Assembly (NCBI GenBank): GCA_024760905.1
Contig: CM045738.1
Location: forward strand, 51,199,797 to 51,263,796
From: Plotosus lineatus
Taxonomy: Eukaryota > Chordata > Actinopteri > Siluriformes > Plotosidae
DNA length: 64,000 nt
Reading direction: 5' to 3'
The position numbers were made by a program, and so were the translations under genes. This document shows positions 1 through 64,000 of the stretch, piece after piece. Position 1 is the first letter of the stretch; each line of letters begins with the position of its first letter. Below the pieces are notes generated by a model. The model was not told where the DNA came from, made no database searches, and worked only from the letters and a program-made list of their open reading frames with translations.

Positions 1-42
1 CACACTCTCTTTCATACACTTTCACACTCTCCCTCTCTCTTT

Positions 43-140
<98 letters not shown>

Positions 141-235
141 CGCACACTCACCCTCTCTTTCTCTCACACTCTCTCTCTCTGTCTCTTTCTCTCTGTCTCT
201 CTCGTGCTCTCCTGCACTCTCTCTGTCTGTCTTAG

Positions 236-55021
<54,786 letters not shown>

Positions 55022-55669
55022 CAGTGCCAACCCCGTGGTTCTGTGTGCCACCCTGTACCTACCCCACAGCGCACTGGGGTGACACCATTCCTGCTGCTAT
55101 CTGACTGAGTTTATGTGAATCTGATCCTGACTCTGCTGAAGGGCTTCTGTCCTTAAGAGTCCCAATGCCCCAAACTGGCCCACCCTTTCCTCCATACCCA
55201 CAAAATGCAGTTAAGTGTATCACATTTTCACTCGTGCATTTCAGTTTATCACGTTCCCATTTCCCAGTGCACTGTGTCAAATCCAGCGACTCACCATCCA
55301 GATCAACTTCCGCGTTTTCTTTCCCTGCATAACACGCACATGAACCTGTTTTTATACAGAAGTCGTTGCTAATAGCGACAAATCAAATCATCCATCAGAA
55401 ATCACTTTTAAACACAGAGTGTTTTCAAAATGTAAGTGTGTGTGAGGATGAGTGTGTGAGTGTATGCGTGCAGAGTTTTGGAATAGTATATTTGGTGGTT
55501 ATGCAATGATGGACCTTTTAAACTGTTCTTATTGTCTTTAAATGTCTGTTTAAGTCAAAAGAAGAAATTATGACTGGTTTTAGCATGTTTTATATGATTA
55601 GCAATACCTTGTGCCTTTTGATCATTTAAATACATTGATATTTCTTTGTACTCCACACTGTGTAGTACT

Positions 55670-55671
<2 letters not shown>

Positions 55672-55760
<89 letters not shown>
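55672..55760. repeat. (TG)n(AG)n microsatellite
   Basis: Compound repeat in the candidate phip 3' UTR. Confidence 0.95.
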
Positions 55761-55764
<4 letters not shown>

Positions 55765-55984
55765 TCATCTAATAATTGCAATTCTGGTCCCTGTGGTGCA
55801 GAGATTTTCTAGCTGTTGGTTTCTGGTAAATCACCTGGAGATAATGGGCATCCAGGTGATCCTACCTGGCCGGGTTTTGGTGGGATGAACAGCATTATTC
55901 TCTCCATTCTCTCATTGATACAGAGTAAAGCAATTTGGGTTCATCAGCAACCATGAAACAGGAACTATAGAAAGAAGCATGTGC

Positions 55985-56226
55985 TGCATAGTGACCAGTA
56001 TATCTGCCTCACAGCACGAAGGTCCTTGGTTTGAGTCCCTAGCTCGGCAAGGGTGGTTCAGTGTAGAGTTTGCATGTGGTCATGTTTCCTCCGGGTATTT
56101 TCGTTTTCTCCCACAGTTCTAAGATGCACATTAGGTTAACTGGCTGTTCACATCACCCCTATGATTGAGTTTAAATGTGTGTGTGTGTGTGTGTGTGTTT
56201 GTGTGTTTGTGTGCGTGTGTGTGTGT

Positions 56227-56263
<37 letters not shown>

Positions 56264-56330
56264 GGCCCTGTAGTGGACAAGATGTGCTCCGCCTGTGCCC
56301 GGCGTCGGCTGAGATGGATTTAAATGAGCG
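55985..56330 (+). mobile_element. SINE-2 with internal (GT)n(GA)n
   Basis: CCTCACAGCACGAAGGTCC, TTTCTCCCACAGTTCTAAG, and GCGTCGGCTGAGATGG 3' part; the repeat 56175-56258 has expanded inside. Confidence 0.75.
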
Positions 56331-56534
56331 GACGACACTTCAGTAGTAATCCTTCAACAGGCTGTATTTTTTCAGTCAGAATAAAATGACTCTGGTTATA
56401 ACTTTACTCTGTGATGCCATGCGGGTGATAAAAGTGAAGCATAGTGAGCGGGTGAAAATGGAAGTCGGGGGTAGAATGATCAATCTTCAAATGTTTGTGC
56501 ATTAGGTGTCAATCGATACAAAAAAACAAACAAA

Positions 56535-56782
56535 CACCCAGCTGAACAGCTCGCCTGACCATTGCAAGGCAACACACAGAGAACTATGGATGCTCACACC
56601 TTGGGGTAATTTGAAACAGGTTAGAACAGCTTACTAATTTGCATGTCTTTGGGCTGTGGGAGGAAACCAGAATACCCAGAGGAAATCCATGGAAGTGTGG
56701 GAGAACCACACAGGAACGCTTGGACTCGGACCATCTTGCTATGAGGCAGACACGATAATAACTACACTATGGGGCTGCCATT
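56535..56782 (-). mobile_element. SINE-2
   Basis: Reverse copy: CAGCTCGCCTGACCATTGCA, TTTGGGCTGTGGGAGGAAAC, CATCTTGCTATGAGGCAGAC. Confidence 0.78.
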
Positions 56783-57018
56783 TTAACTAGATCTTATAAG
56801 ACGTGAGCTCTTAAAGGTACGGTGTGTAATGTTTTGGAGGCTGGATTACCTTAAAGTAAGCAAGTCATATCTACATGTGGAGCAGGTCTCCTATCACAGA
56901 GGCCTCATCTTGCACCACCATGTTTCTCCAGCAGCCCAGTACATGCTTCAAAAAGAGAATGGTCATGACTGAAATTTCATTTGGTTGCAGTCTGGCACTT
57001 CACCACAAGATACTGCTC

Positions 57019-57021
<3 letters not shown>

Positions 57022-57059
<38 letters not shown>
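57022..57059. repeat. (AC)n microsatellite
   Basis: Uninterrupted AC run downstream of phip. Confidence 0.93.
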
Positions 57060-57060
<1 letters not shown>

Positions 57061-57239
57061 ACTAAATCTTACACATTGTACCTTTAATTTTTTTTCATTG
57101 CTGTATAATTTGAATGATGTTTCCTTTTGATGCTGAATTAGGGATAAAAAGTAAATCTTAGATATACATCTGAGTAAAGGAACCACTTTAAGTTCATGTG
57201 AGTTGTAAATGTGCATGTTTTAGTATTTGGATGTCACCT

Positions 57240-59548
57240 TGCCTTAAAGTCAGCTAAACCCTGCCAGGTAAAGGCGAAATGCCTCAGGCCACCATGCCAC
57301 TGGATGTGCTTTTATTCCAGTGTTTTTAAATCATTTCCTATGCACATTTTTTAGAGGACTGAGGTATTTGATGAGATCATTTGTACCTTTGAACTCTACA
57401 GTACACTCCTCATGAGCAGAATGGTGATCTGCTCTGCTTGGAGTCTGAGCAACAAATGACCCTCTGGATTTATGCCAAGTTTAGGAATATGTTCATAATC
57501 GAGTACACAACCTGCAGACACTGTATAACTTCAGATGATCGAAAAAAACATTTTAATCACCCCCAAGATTCTTTTGTTTTAGATTTTATTGAAAGTTACA
57601 ATTTAATGCCTCAGCATAGTTTACTGTCAGCATAGAACAAAAAGTGGTAGAACTTTTCTTGGAACTTAATTTAATCAAAATTGACTCATCAAAGGGTCTC
57701 CACAGTTGAAGACGTTGCAGCTGAACACATTCTGAGCTTTACAGTTTTTCTACGATGTAATGTAAATATTGATATGGATGTTCTTCCCAACACTGCTGCA
57801 GACGTTCCCACCAATGTGTTGCACTTGCTGTTTGCTTTGCCTTCACGCTTCTCTCGATGGGGTAAAGATCTGGAGTGAAGACTGTGCTGGGGCCATTCCA
57901 CGAGTTGAACCTACCATGTTGCTTTTTTCTTCTAAAGTAACTCTGAGATCCCATCTCCCTTTGTTTCTTTTCAGGTTGTTCACTGGACTTGAATTAATGC
58001 TTTTTCTAGGGGGTCAAAAAAATTAAAGATTTTTTAAAGGTGATATTAACAACAAATGAAGGAGAGAATTAGTGCATCTTAAAAAAAAAAAAAAAAAAAA
58101 AAACCTGTGTACATGCATGTTATTCAGGCACATGATGGATGAGCTGAAGTTGGTTTGGGGTAAATATTTTGAAAACCATATGAGATATGATTGGAAATGA
58201 TGCTATTGTGCTTATTTCTACATTCAGGTTAATAAACAGATGCTACTTGTGACTTACAATAATCTAACATCATAAAAATCTGAAACCCGTACAACACAGA
58301 ACCTCACAACACAATAGAAAACATAACATGTCAAAAGTGAGACATTTTAGCATGACATTAAAAATATTACCTAATTTGGAATACGAAGGCGCCAACAAAC
58401 GGTACTAAGAAGAAACAGCTGGAGGAACATTTTGCAAGTAATTTGGTTAATTGGCAACAGATGAGTCACATAATTGGTCTAAAAAATACTAATAAAAATA
58501 AATCTGGGGAGAGATTTTCATTCTGCAAAAATCTGTGAATTACGGAACAATTTCAGAATATTGTAAAATTGTCAAGACTTCAAATAATCCTCATCTGTAG
58601 GGCATTAGATCTTCAAAAGATTCTGAAAACCTGGAGAAACCTCTGTGTGCCAGGGACAAGGCCAAAAATCAATATGGGATGCTTTTGATCTTTGAGCCCT
58701 CAGGCAGCACTGCATTTGAACAGGCATGACTCTGTCCTGGAAGTCACAGCATGGGCTCAGGAACCCCTCCATCAATCATTTATAATATGCATGTACATTA
58801 TATTTATGATTATATTACTTTCCCACCTCACGCTGTACATTTTCTATGTATAATCAGGAAGTGTTCAGTGTGAAATCTATTGTTTGAAAACAAAAAAAAA
58901 TCTAATGACATGTTAACCAGCTACTTACACAACTGAATAGAATCTGTTTAAGTGTCAGTAGATTCAGGGTTTTTTTTAACTGACAGGATTTATTTTATAT
59001 ACTGTATTTTAATGATTTTGTAGATGGAAATGTTTTATTACCAGTGCACGATTAAAATTCACTTTACACTTATAATACACTTATCTGAGTCTCACAGTGA
59101 GGTGAGTTTAAATCAATATCTAAATTAATTATAAGCTAAATGTTGTGGGTTCGGAATGTTTACTCTAAATTCAGGTTTTTGGGAAGAAGTGCCAGGCCTG
59201 AGCTCAGTACAGCCAGATCTCGCACAATCATATTAAATAAACTGAAGAATTGCTGTTGTTTCCTTTTTTCAGTCTTCAGAATGTTTTCACAGCCGCATTC
59301 TACATGTATATATGGAACAGTACAGGAAAGGGTTCGAGATTATACAGGAGTTAAATATGAGTTCATGCTTAGCACTGACAGACAGACGGTTTGTCCCGCC
59401 TATTCTCTTGATTTTCTTGTTTTGTTTTTATTTGAAACTGTTTGCAGGTGAATGATTTTGTTTTAACTGACAGATGTTGTGGATGGTTCGTTCTTGCTGG
59501 TGCGGGGTTTAGATCATCGCTATAAGACTGACTCGGGATCACACCTCA

Positions 59549-59550
<2 letters not shown>
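57240..59550. other. Intergenic or distal 3' UTR, probable diverged repeats
   Basis: No exon recognised. A segment at 58540-58770 (GGGCATTAGATCTTCAAAAG, GCCCTCAGGCAGCACTGCAT) recalls a dispersed fish repeat I cannot name. Poly(A) at 58079-58102. Confidence 0.4.

Positions 59551-59557
<7 letters not shown>

Positions 59558-59611
<54 letters not shown>
59558..59611. repeat. (TG)n microsatellite
   Basis: Uninterrupted TG run. Confidence 0.95.
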
Positions 59612-59654
59612 ACTTCCATGCCTAATGTTAAAATTGTTATTATTATTAGTATTA

Positions 59655-60001
59655 TTGTTCAGTTCATCAGTTCATTTTCTGTAGTCGCTTAATCCTAATT
59701 AGGGTTGCAAGGAGGCTGGTGCCCATCCCAGCCGACACTGGGCGAGTGCTGAGTACACTCTGGTCAGCTTGCCAGGCCATCACAGGGTGGAAACACGCTG
59801 ACAGCTTTGCAGCTCCTCTTTACGAAAGTCAGCAATGGAACTTTTACATGAACCTCTCACCATAGACAGTGACAGACATGACTTTCCCTTCATAACCCAG
59901 TTAGTGCACTGGGGGGAAAACCTTGTGGAGAGTAGGACTCGAACCCCCAACCTTAGGATTAGTGATCCAGCACCCTATACCACCAGGCCACCACTGCCAT
60001 T
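59655..60001 (-). mobile_element. SINE-1, tail B
   Basis: Reverse copy: TTTTCTGTAGTCGCTTAATC tail, CATAGACAGTGACAGACATG centre, GGACTCGAACCCCCAACC head. Flanked by TTAGTATTATT-type sequence that has expanded into (TTA)n. Confidence 0.87.
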
Positions 60002-60020
60002 TAGTATTATTATTATTATT

Positions 60021-60051
<31 letters not shown>

Positions 60052-60071
60052 TGTAATACTGTAATAATAAT

Positions 60072-60405
60072 GGGCAGCACAGTGGTTAACCCGTTTGAAG
60101 GCCCTGAGTTCAATTCCCAATTTCAGGACGTTTCTTTGTGGAGTTTGCATGTTCTCCTTGTGCTTGCATGGGTTTCATCTGGGTACTGTAATTTCCTCCC
60201 ACAGTCCAAAATCACAGTAATATAATTGGCTGTTACAAATTGCCCCTGTTGTGTGAGTGTGTGTGAATAGTTTTCTATGTATTGCCCTGCAATGACCTGG
60301 CGAGCTGTTCAGGGCATACCCTGCATTTGCCCAGAGATGGCTAAGATAGGCTCCAGCCTCTCCACGGCCCTAAATTAGGATTAAGAGGTTTAGAAAATGG
60401 ATGAA
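60072..60405 (+). mobile_element. SINE-2
   Basis: GGCAGCACAGTGGTTAACC, GAGTTCAATTCCC, TTTGCATGTTCTCCTTGTGC, and 3' end GCGAGCTGTTCAGGGCATAC with TAAATTAGGATTAAGAGG. Confidence 0.85.
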
Positions 60406-60604
60406 TGAATTAATAATAACTTGCCTACTCATTTAAACCCACTTGGGTTGTGGGGAGACTGGGACCCATCTCATCTCACGCTCGGTAAAGACCCGATACA
60501 CCCTGAACAGTGAGTGGTTCAGCTTATTAGACCACTGTGGAGTTAACAACACTACTACTACTACTACTACTATTACTACTACTAATAATAATGAGCCCCT
60601 CTAT

Positions 60605-60945
60605 GGCAGTGGTGGTCTAGTGGTATAGGGCGCTGGATCGCAGATCATAAGGTTGGGGGTTCGAGTCCCACTCCCCACAAGGTTGTCCACGAAATTGCAG
60701 CTAACTGGGTTATCAAAGGCGGGCCATGTCTGTCACTGTCTATGGTGAGAGGTTGATGTAAAAGAACCGTTGCTGACTGTCGTAAAGAGGAGCTGCAGCG
60801 CTGTCAACGTGTTTGTGGCCCTCGCTAAAGGGTTGTGTCAGGAAGGGCATCCGATTGAAAACCTACGAACCAAATCAAACATGCCAATCAGATGATTGAC
60901 TGTGGCGACCCCTGAAAAAGGGAAAAAGCTGAAAGGAAAATAATA
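60605..60945 (+). mobile_element. SINE-1, tail A
   Basis: Forward copy: GGTCTAGTGGTATAGGGCGC, GGGTTCGAGTCCCACTC, CACTGTCTATGGTGAGAGG, tail ATTGACTGTGGCGACCCC and GGAAAAAGCTGAAAGGAAAA. Confidence 0.9.
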
Positions 60946-60964
60946 ATAGTGATTAGAAGAATAG

Positions 60965-61180
60965 GGGATATGGTGGTGTAGCGGTTAGCAAAGCACCTGA
61001 GAGCAAGAAGCTCCTCGGGTCCAGGTGAAGGTGATTCTGTGTGGAGTTTGCATGTTCTCCCACAATCTGGACACGGTGCGCAGCGGAGCCAATTGGTTGT
61101 TCCGGAAGTGTGAGTATGACTGGCTGTGTGATTGGCCGAGATAGGCACCAGCCTCCCCGTGTCCCTGGTAGCATGAGTCG
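60965..61180 (+). mobile_element. SINE-2, diverged
   Basis: GGTGGTGTAGCGGTTAGCAA, GAGCAAGAAGCTCC, GGAGTTTGCATGTTCTCCCA, GGCACCAGCCTCCCCGTGTC. It directly precedes the CpG-rich segment. Confidence 0.75.
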
Positions 61181-61459
61181 GTTTGGGGGACCGAGTGCGA
61201 GAGGCTGAGGGGAGTGTGAGGCTCGTGGAAAAGCTGTTTCCCGGTCGGCTCACTTTGTGGGGGGGGGGCCCTTGACTCACCAGCTCCCTCTTCCGGCACA
61301 CTTCCGCCATCACAAACGCACATGAACCCATCCGCGCGCCCTGACGTGGCGGAGCGCGAGTCGCGCACATGCACCGTCCTCCTCCCCGCGTGGGCCTCAG
61401 CTATTGGCGAGTGGCTCTGTGCGCGCCGGCGCAGGTGCCAAAACCGAAACTTTTGGTTT

Positions 61460-61467
61460 ATGCAAAT
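61460..61467 (+). promoter_or_regulatory. Octamer motif ATGCAAAT
   Basis: A perfect POU-factor octamer lies in the CpG-rich segment, followed by TGAGTGACG (AP-1/CRE-like) at about 61472. An E-box CAGCTG lies near 61524. Binding is inferred from the consensus only. Confidence 0.35.
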
Positions 61468-61664
61468 ATGATGAGTGACGGCTGTGGCGCCCGAGAGGCT
61501 CCGCGCTGGGGTTGAACCGGAGCTCAGCTGACTGCACGCACCGCGCGCGCGCGCTTTGGCTCCGGAGAGAAGCTGCCAGAGATTCGGAGCCCGGAGCTGT
61601 TGATTCCCGCTCAGCAGTGCAGAACTTCGGCAAAAGTGCCGCGGGTCGATTTTATGCCGATTTT

Positions 61665-61906
61665 ATGTTCTCGGGGTGTGCGGTGTCAGTCTCGCGCTCC
61701 GGTCCCGGTTCGTGGTGTCGTTGTTCTCACCAGCTGAGGTTCACGTGGTTATTTGTTTGCGTTGAAAAGGCAGGTCACGTGATGCCGCAGATGACGGGAC
61801 CGGTGTTGCTGCAGCTCGCGCTGCTTCTGTGTGCTGTACCTATGCAGTACCTCATCACGGAGTGGACCGGCGGAACCACCGCGCAGCGCAGACTGGCCAT
61901 TCAGGG
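61665..61906 (+). CDS. possible first coding exon of an unidentified gene
   Basis: An open frame in CpG-rich DNA has ATGs at 61665 and 61782 and runs to a plausible donor (GG|GTATAT at 61907), followed by (AC)n. From 61782 it reads MPQMTGPVLLQLALLLCAVP, a hydrophobic segment like a signal peptide or membrane anchor, then QYLITEWTGGTTAQRRLAIQ. I do not recognise the family. The same frame stays open to 62168 only by reading through the CA repeat. Other exons would lie beyond the window. It could also be a chance open frame in GC-rich DNA. Confidence 0.35.
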
Positions 61907-61912
61907 GTATAT

Positions 61913-61913
<1 letters not shown>

Positions 61914-61954
<41 letters not shown>
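61914..61954. repeat. (AC)n microsatellite
   Basis: Follows the putative donor of the candidate first exon by 7 bases. Confidence 0.95.
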
Positions 61955-61958
<4 letters not shown>

Positions 61959-62199
61959 AAAGAAGGATATTGTTGTCATTCATTCATCTCATGTTCTCCC
62001 GCGGACTCCGCGGTCGGGTCGCGCGGGGCTGCAGCTTGGAGCACAGCTGGAATGAGTCCCGTCCCATGGCGGGCGGTTCCGGATATGTTGAAACGTCACA
62101 ACTTTCTGTTTCGGCTCCATCGAGAGTGTCACGCAGTGCAGGCTGTAAAAGGGAGGAAACTCCACTGAGCTCACCTTACAGCTCCCTCCTCAAACTAAT

Positions 62200-62520
62200 G
62201 ATCTCCTCAAAGATGATCTTCATCACATGAAACCTGGAAAACGAACATTTCAACAACATTCATTAATAAAACTAACATTAGAATTTGTTGTTATTTTCCA
62301 GTCCAAACAACTGAAAATAAACTGGGTACTTTTTTTTTTCTGTAGTTATTAGCACAGTTTCACTTTGAAATCTCACTGTGCTCTTGAACATTAATCCTGG
62401 AAATATTCACCCGAACAAATCAGTGTCTCTCTGGAAGGAAAAAAACAACTAAAATAAATTAACACCATTCTAGCTTTAAACAATTCAAGTTCAGTTCTCC
62501 GAGACATCACGGTTCAGTCC
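62200..62520. other. Short unassigned segment before the gypsy relic
   Basis: AT-rich; could include part of the gypsy element's LTR, but only one side of the element is in the window, so no LTR can be verified. Confidence 0.3.
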
Positions 62521-62564
62521 TGGTATCGGAGTGGCACCTTAACCCATCTGCCTGACCTCGATCT

Positions 62565-63972
62565 TCAGACATCCGGCTCAACGCTGATGTTGGTCGTGTT
62601 GTTTGTTGACTGCTCTACTGCCTGAGGTTGTGAGACAACATCTGGAACACAGGTATGTTCCACTGGTGGAACAATGGGACTGAACATCCCTGGTGTTGAT
62701 CTGAGATGTCTACGGTTGCGTCTCCGTTTCCTACCATCTGCATCCATTACCGCATATGACTTTGTGGACTCTGCTCAACCTCTATGGCAGGATTCCACAT
62801 ATTCCCCTCCTGGATTCTCACACAATCTCCCTTTGCGGGGGGGACAACACAACTCCTTTGTACCCCGTCTATCATTGAAGCATTTCTGAGTGTTCTGCCG
62901 TTCGATCAGTCTCTTGTGAGTTTCAGTCTGATTCTGCACTTGAGGCAGCAGCAGCGACATCGACGTTGGCAACAGGGTTTTCAATCGTCTTGCTAGTAGC
63001 ATTTGAGCTGGCGACAGGTTCACATCATCAATTAGCGAATTCCTGTATTCGAGGAGCGCTAAATACACATCCCTACCACTTGTCTCTGCCTTTCTCAGCA
63101 TGTTTTTAACTGTCTGAACAGTCCTTTCAGCTTGGCCATTGGATTGTGGGTATGTTGGACTCGACGTTTTGTGCCCAAACTCCCACTCCTTGGTGAATCT
63201 GTGAGATTCTCCACTAGAAAACGGTGGACCGTTATCTGATATCAGAAGGACCGGTATTCCGTGTCGGGCAAACACGGATTTCATTGCCGTGATAGTTGTT
63301 CTGCTTGACAAGTCCTCAAGTCTCACAATCTCTGGATACTTTGAATAGTAGTCTACACACAGTCGATAGTCACTGTTCTTGTACGTGAACAGGTCTGCTC
63401 CAACTTTAGCCCTCGGCCTTGTAGGAATGTCATGACTTGTAATGGCTGCTTGGGATTTGAGTTCTTGTTTTCATTACACACCACATTTTGTGACAAGTCC
63501 TCAATCTGCTCGTGCATTCCTATCCAGAAAAGAATGTCTTTGACCCGTTGTTAACATTTAACAATGCCCAAGTGAGATTCATGAACTTTACGAAGCATTT
63601 GGTTCTGCAGTTTGTTTGGAATATTAAGTTCATGCCCTTAAACAACAGTCCATCTCCAGTCGTGATCTCGTCACAAATGTTCCAAAAGTCTCTCACAAGA
63701 GCAGGAACTTCCCGTCTGTCTCCTGGCCACCCATTCAGCACAACCGATTTCAGTTGTTGCAATTGAACATCATTTGCAGTGGCATATTTTAATTCATTCA
63801 CCTTTTCAGGTGTCATAGGAAGCATTGAGATGAAGTTCATCTCATAGTCCTTGTCCTCAAACCAGTCCTCACTAGCTGGTAGAAATGTTCTGCTCAAAGC
63901 ATCAGGAACAACAAGTTCTTCACCAGGCTGGTATGAAACACGCAGGTCATATTTCTGCAGTCGCAACAACAT
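62565..63972 (-). pseudogene. Ty3/gypsy pol relic (RNase H end, integrase)
   Basis: Minus strand. 63520-63972 carries the end of RNase H and the integrase N-terminus (LRVSYQPGEELVVPDALSRT). 62775-63326 carries the integrase core with LISDNGPPFSSGE and YPQSNGQAERTVQTVKNML, the D and E of the DDE site. 62565-62747 is a C-terminal piece. Frameshifts between the pieces, especially at 63326-63520, make it non-functional. The rest of the element lies beyond the window edge; orientation is opposite to phip. Confidence 0.88.
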
Positions 63973-64000
63973 TCATTGTAGACGAGAGGGTGCTTGACAC

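Larger units (their letters stand above)
55022..58236 (+). other. phip: phip 3' untranslated region (candidate extent)
   Basis: Non-coding sequence after the stop. AATAAA hexamers on the plus strand occur at 56380, 58231 and 59236; which is used cannot be decided here. The stretch contains a TG/AG microsatellite (55672-55760) and two SINE-2 copies from 55985 onward, so the true UTR may end before the SINEs. Confidence 0.4.
61180..62180. promoter_or_regulatory. CpG-rich segment, probable promoter
   Basis: This kilobase has many CpG dinucleotides (for example around 61330-61430 and 61530-61640), unlike the AT-rich, CpG-poor surroundings. No TATA box is evident. It coincides with the possible first exon at 61665-61906. 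Confidence 0.5.

Noticed and set aside
61512..62168. Single 218-residue gene across the CpG segment
   Set aside because: It starts at a non-ATG codon and reads through a CA microsatellite; only the 61665/61782-61906 part is plausible as an exon.
62565..63972. Endogenous retrovirus with envelope
   Set aside because: Only a pol relic of Ty3/gypsy type is visible; no env or gag frame is present in the window.

Overview
The window is vertebrate genomic DNA, almost certainly from a teleost fish. The evidence is many (CA)n/(TG)n runs, a Tc1 element, RTE-type and Tx1-type LINEs, tRNA-headed SINEs, many TA-flanked pogo/Tigger-like elements, and an intron-rich gene with GT/AG splicing. No bacterial operon, CRISPR array or plasmid feature is present. 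The species cannot be named from this window.

One protein-coding gene dominates. I reconstructed 22 plus-strand exons between 236 and 55021. Splice phases agree across every junction and give 1186 codons ending at a TAA. The peptide matches the C-terminal two thirds of PHIP (pleckstrin homology domain interacting protein, also BRWD2/DCAF14), including its final residues GRVRKLTEKAKANLIGW. The 5' part of the gene, with the WD40 propeller, lies upstream of the window. In order, the exons encode a charged linker (236-10360), the cryptic Tudor module (10471-20010), bromodomain 1 (23281-28443), an acidic linker with a poly-Glu tract (32155-32400), bromodomain 2 (34400-36682) and a basic tail with AT-hook-like motifs (38218-38606 and 54357-55021). 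The last intron is about 15.7 kb and is mostly transposons.

The introns are a dense archive of mobile elements. They hold two RTE-type LINE copies (1217-3080, 43690-46231), a Tx1-type LINE (40830-43680, minus), a second LINE family (39801-40724 minus, relic at 53600-54110) and a full-length Tc1 (23677-25285). A hAT element has a perfect 8-bp target duplication (25354-27568). Several pogo/Tigger-like elements have TA duplications (6568-7487, 13601-14624, 17009-18136, 18427-19601, 51569-51970), and 49.5-53.0 kb is a nested complex. Ten copies of one tRNA-headed SINE and about a dozen of another are scattered through; many have exact target-site duplications.

Downstream of phip (55.0-61.2 kb) I see a probable 3' UTR and repeats. 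A CpG-rich segment at about 61.2-62.2 kb looks like a promoter and possible first exon of an unidentified plus-strand gene with a hydrophobic N-terminus. The right edge (62.5-64.0 kb) is a decayed Ty3/gypsy pol on the minus strand.

I did not find a convincing new multi-gene system. The most interesting observations are (1) a SINE head joined to two different 3' tails, one matching the resident RTE LINE and the other matching a second SINE family, (2) a fold-back DNA transposon carrying a LINE endonuclease fragment, (3) the nested insertion stack, and (4) TG repeats placed directly at phip 3' splice sites with CA repeats just after 5' splice sites.
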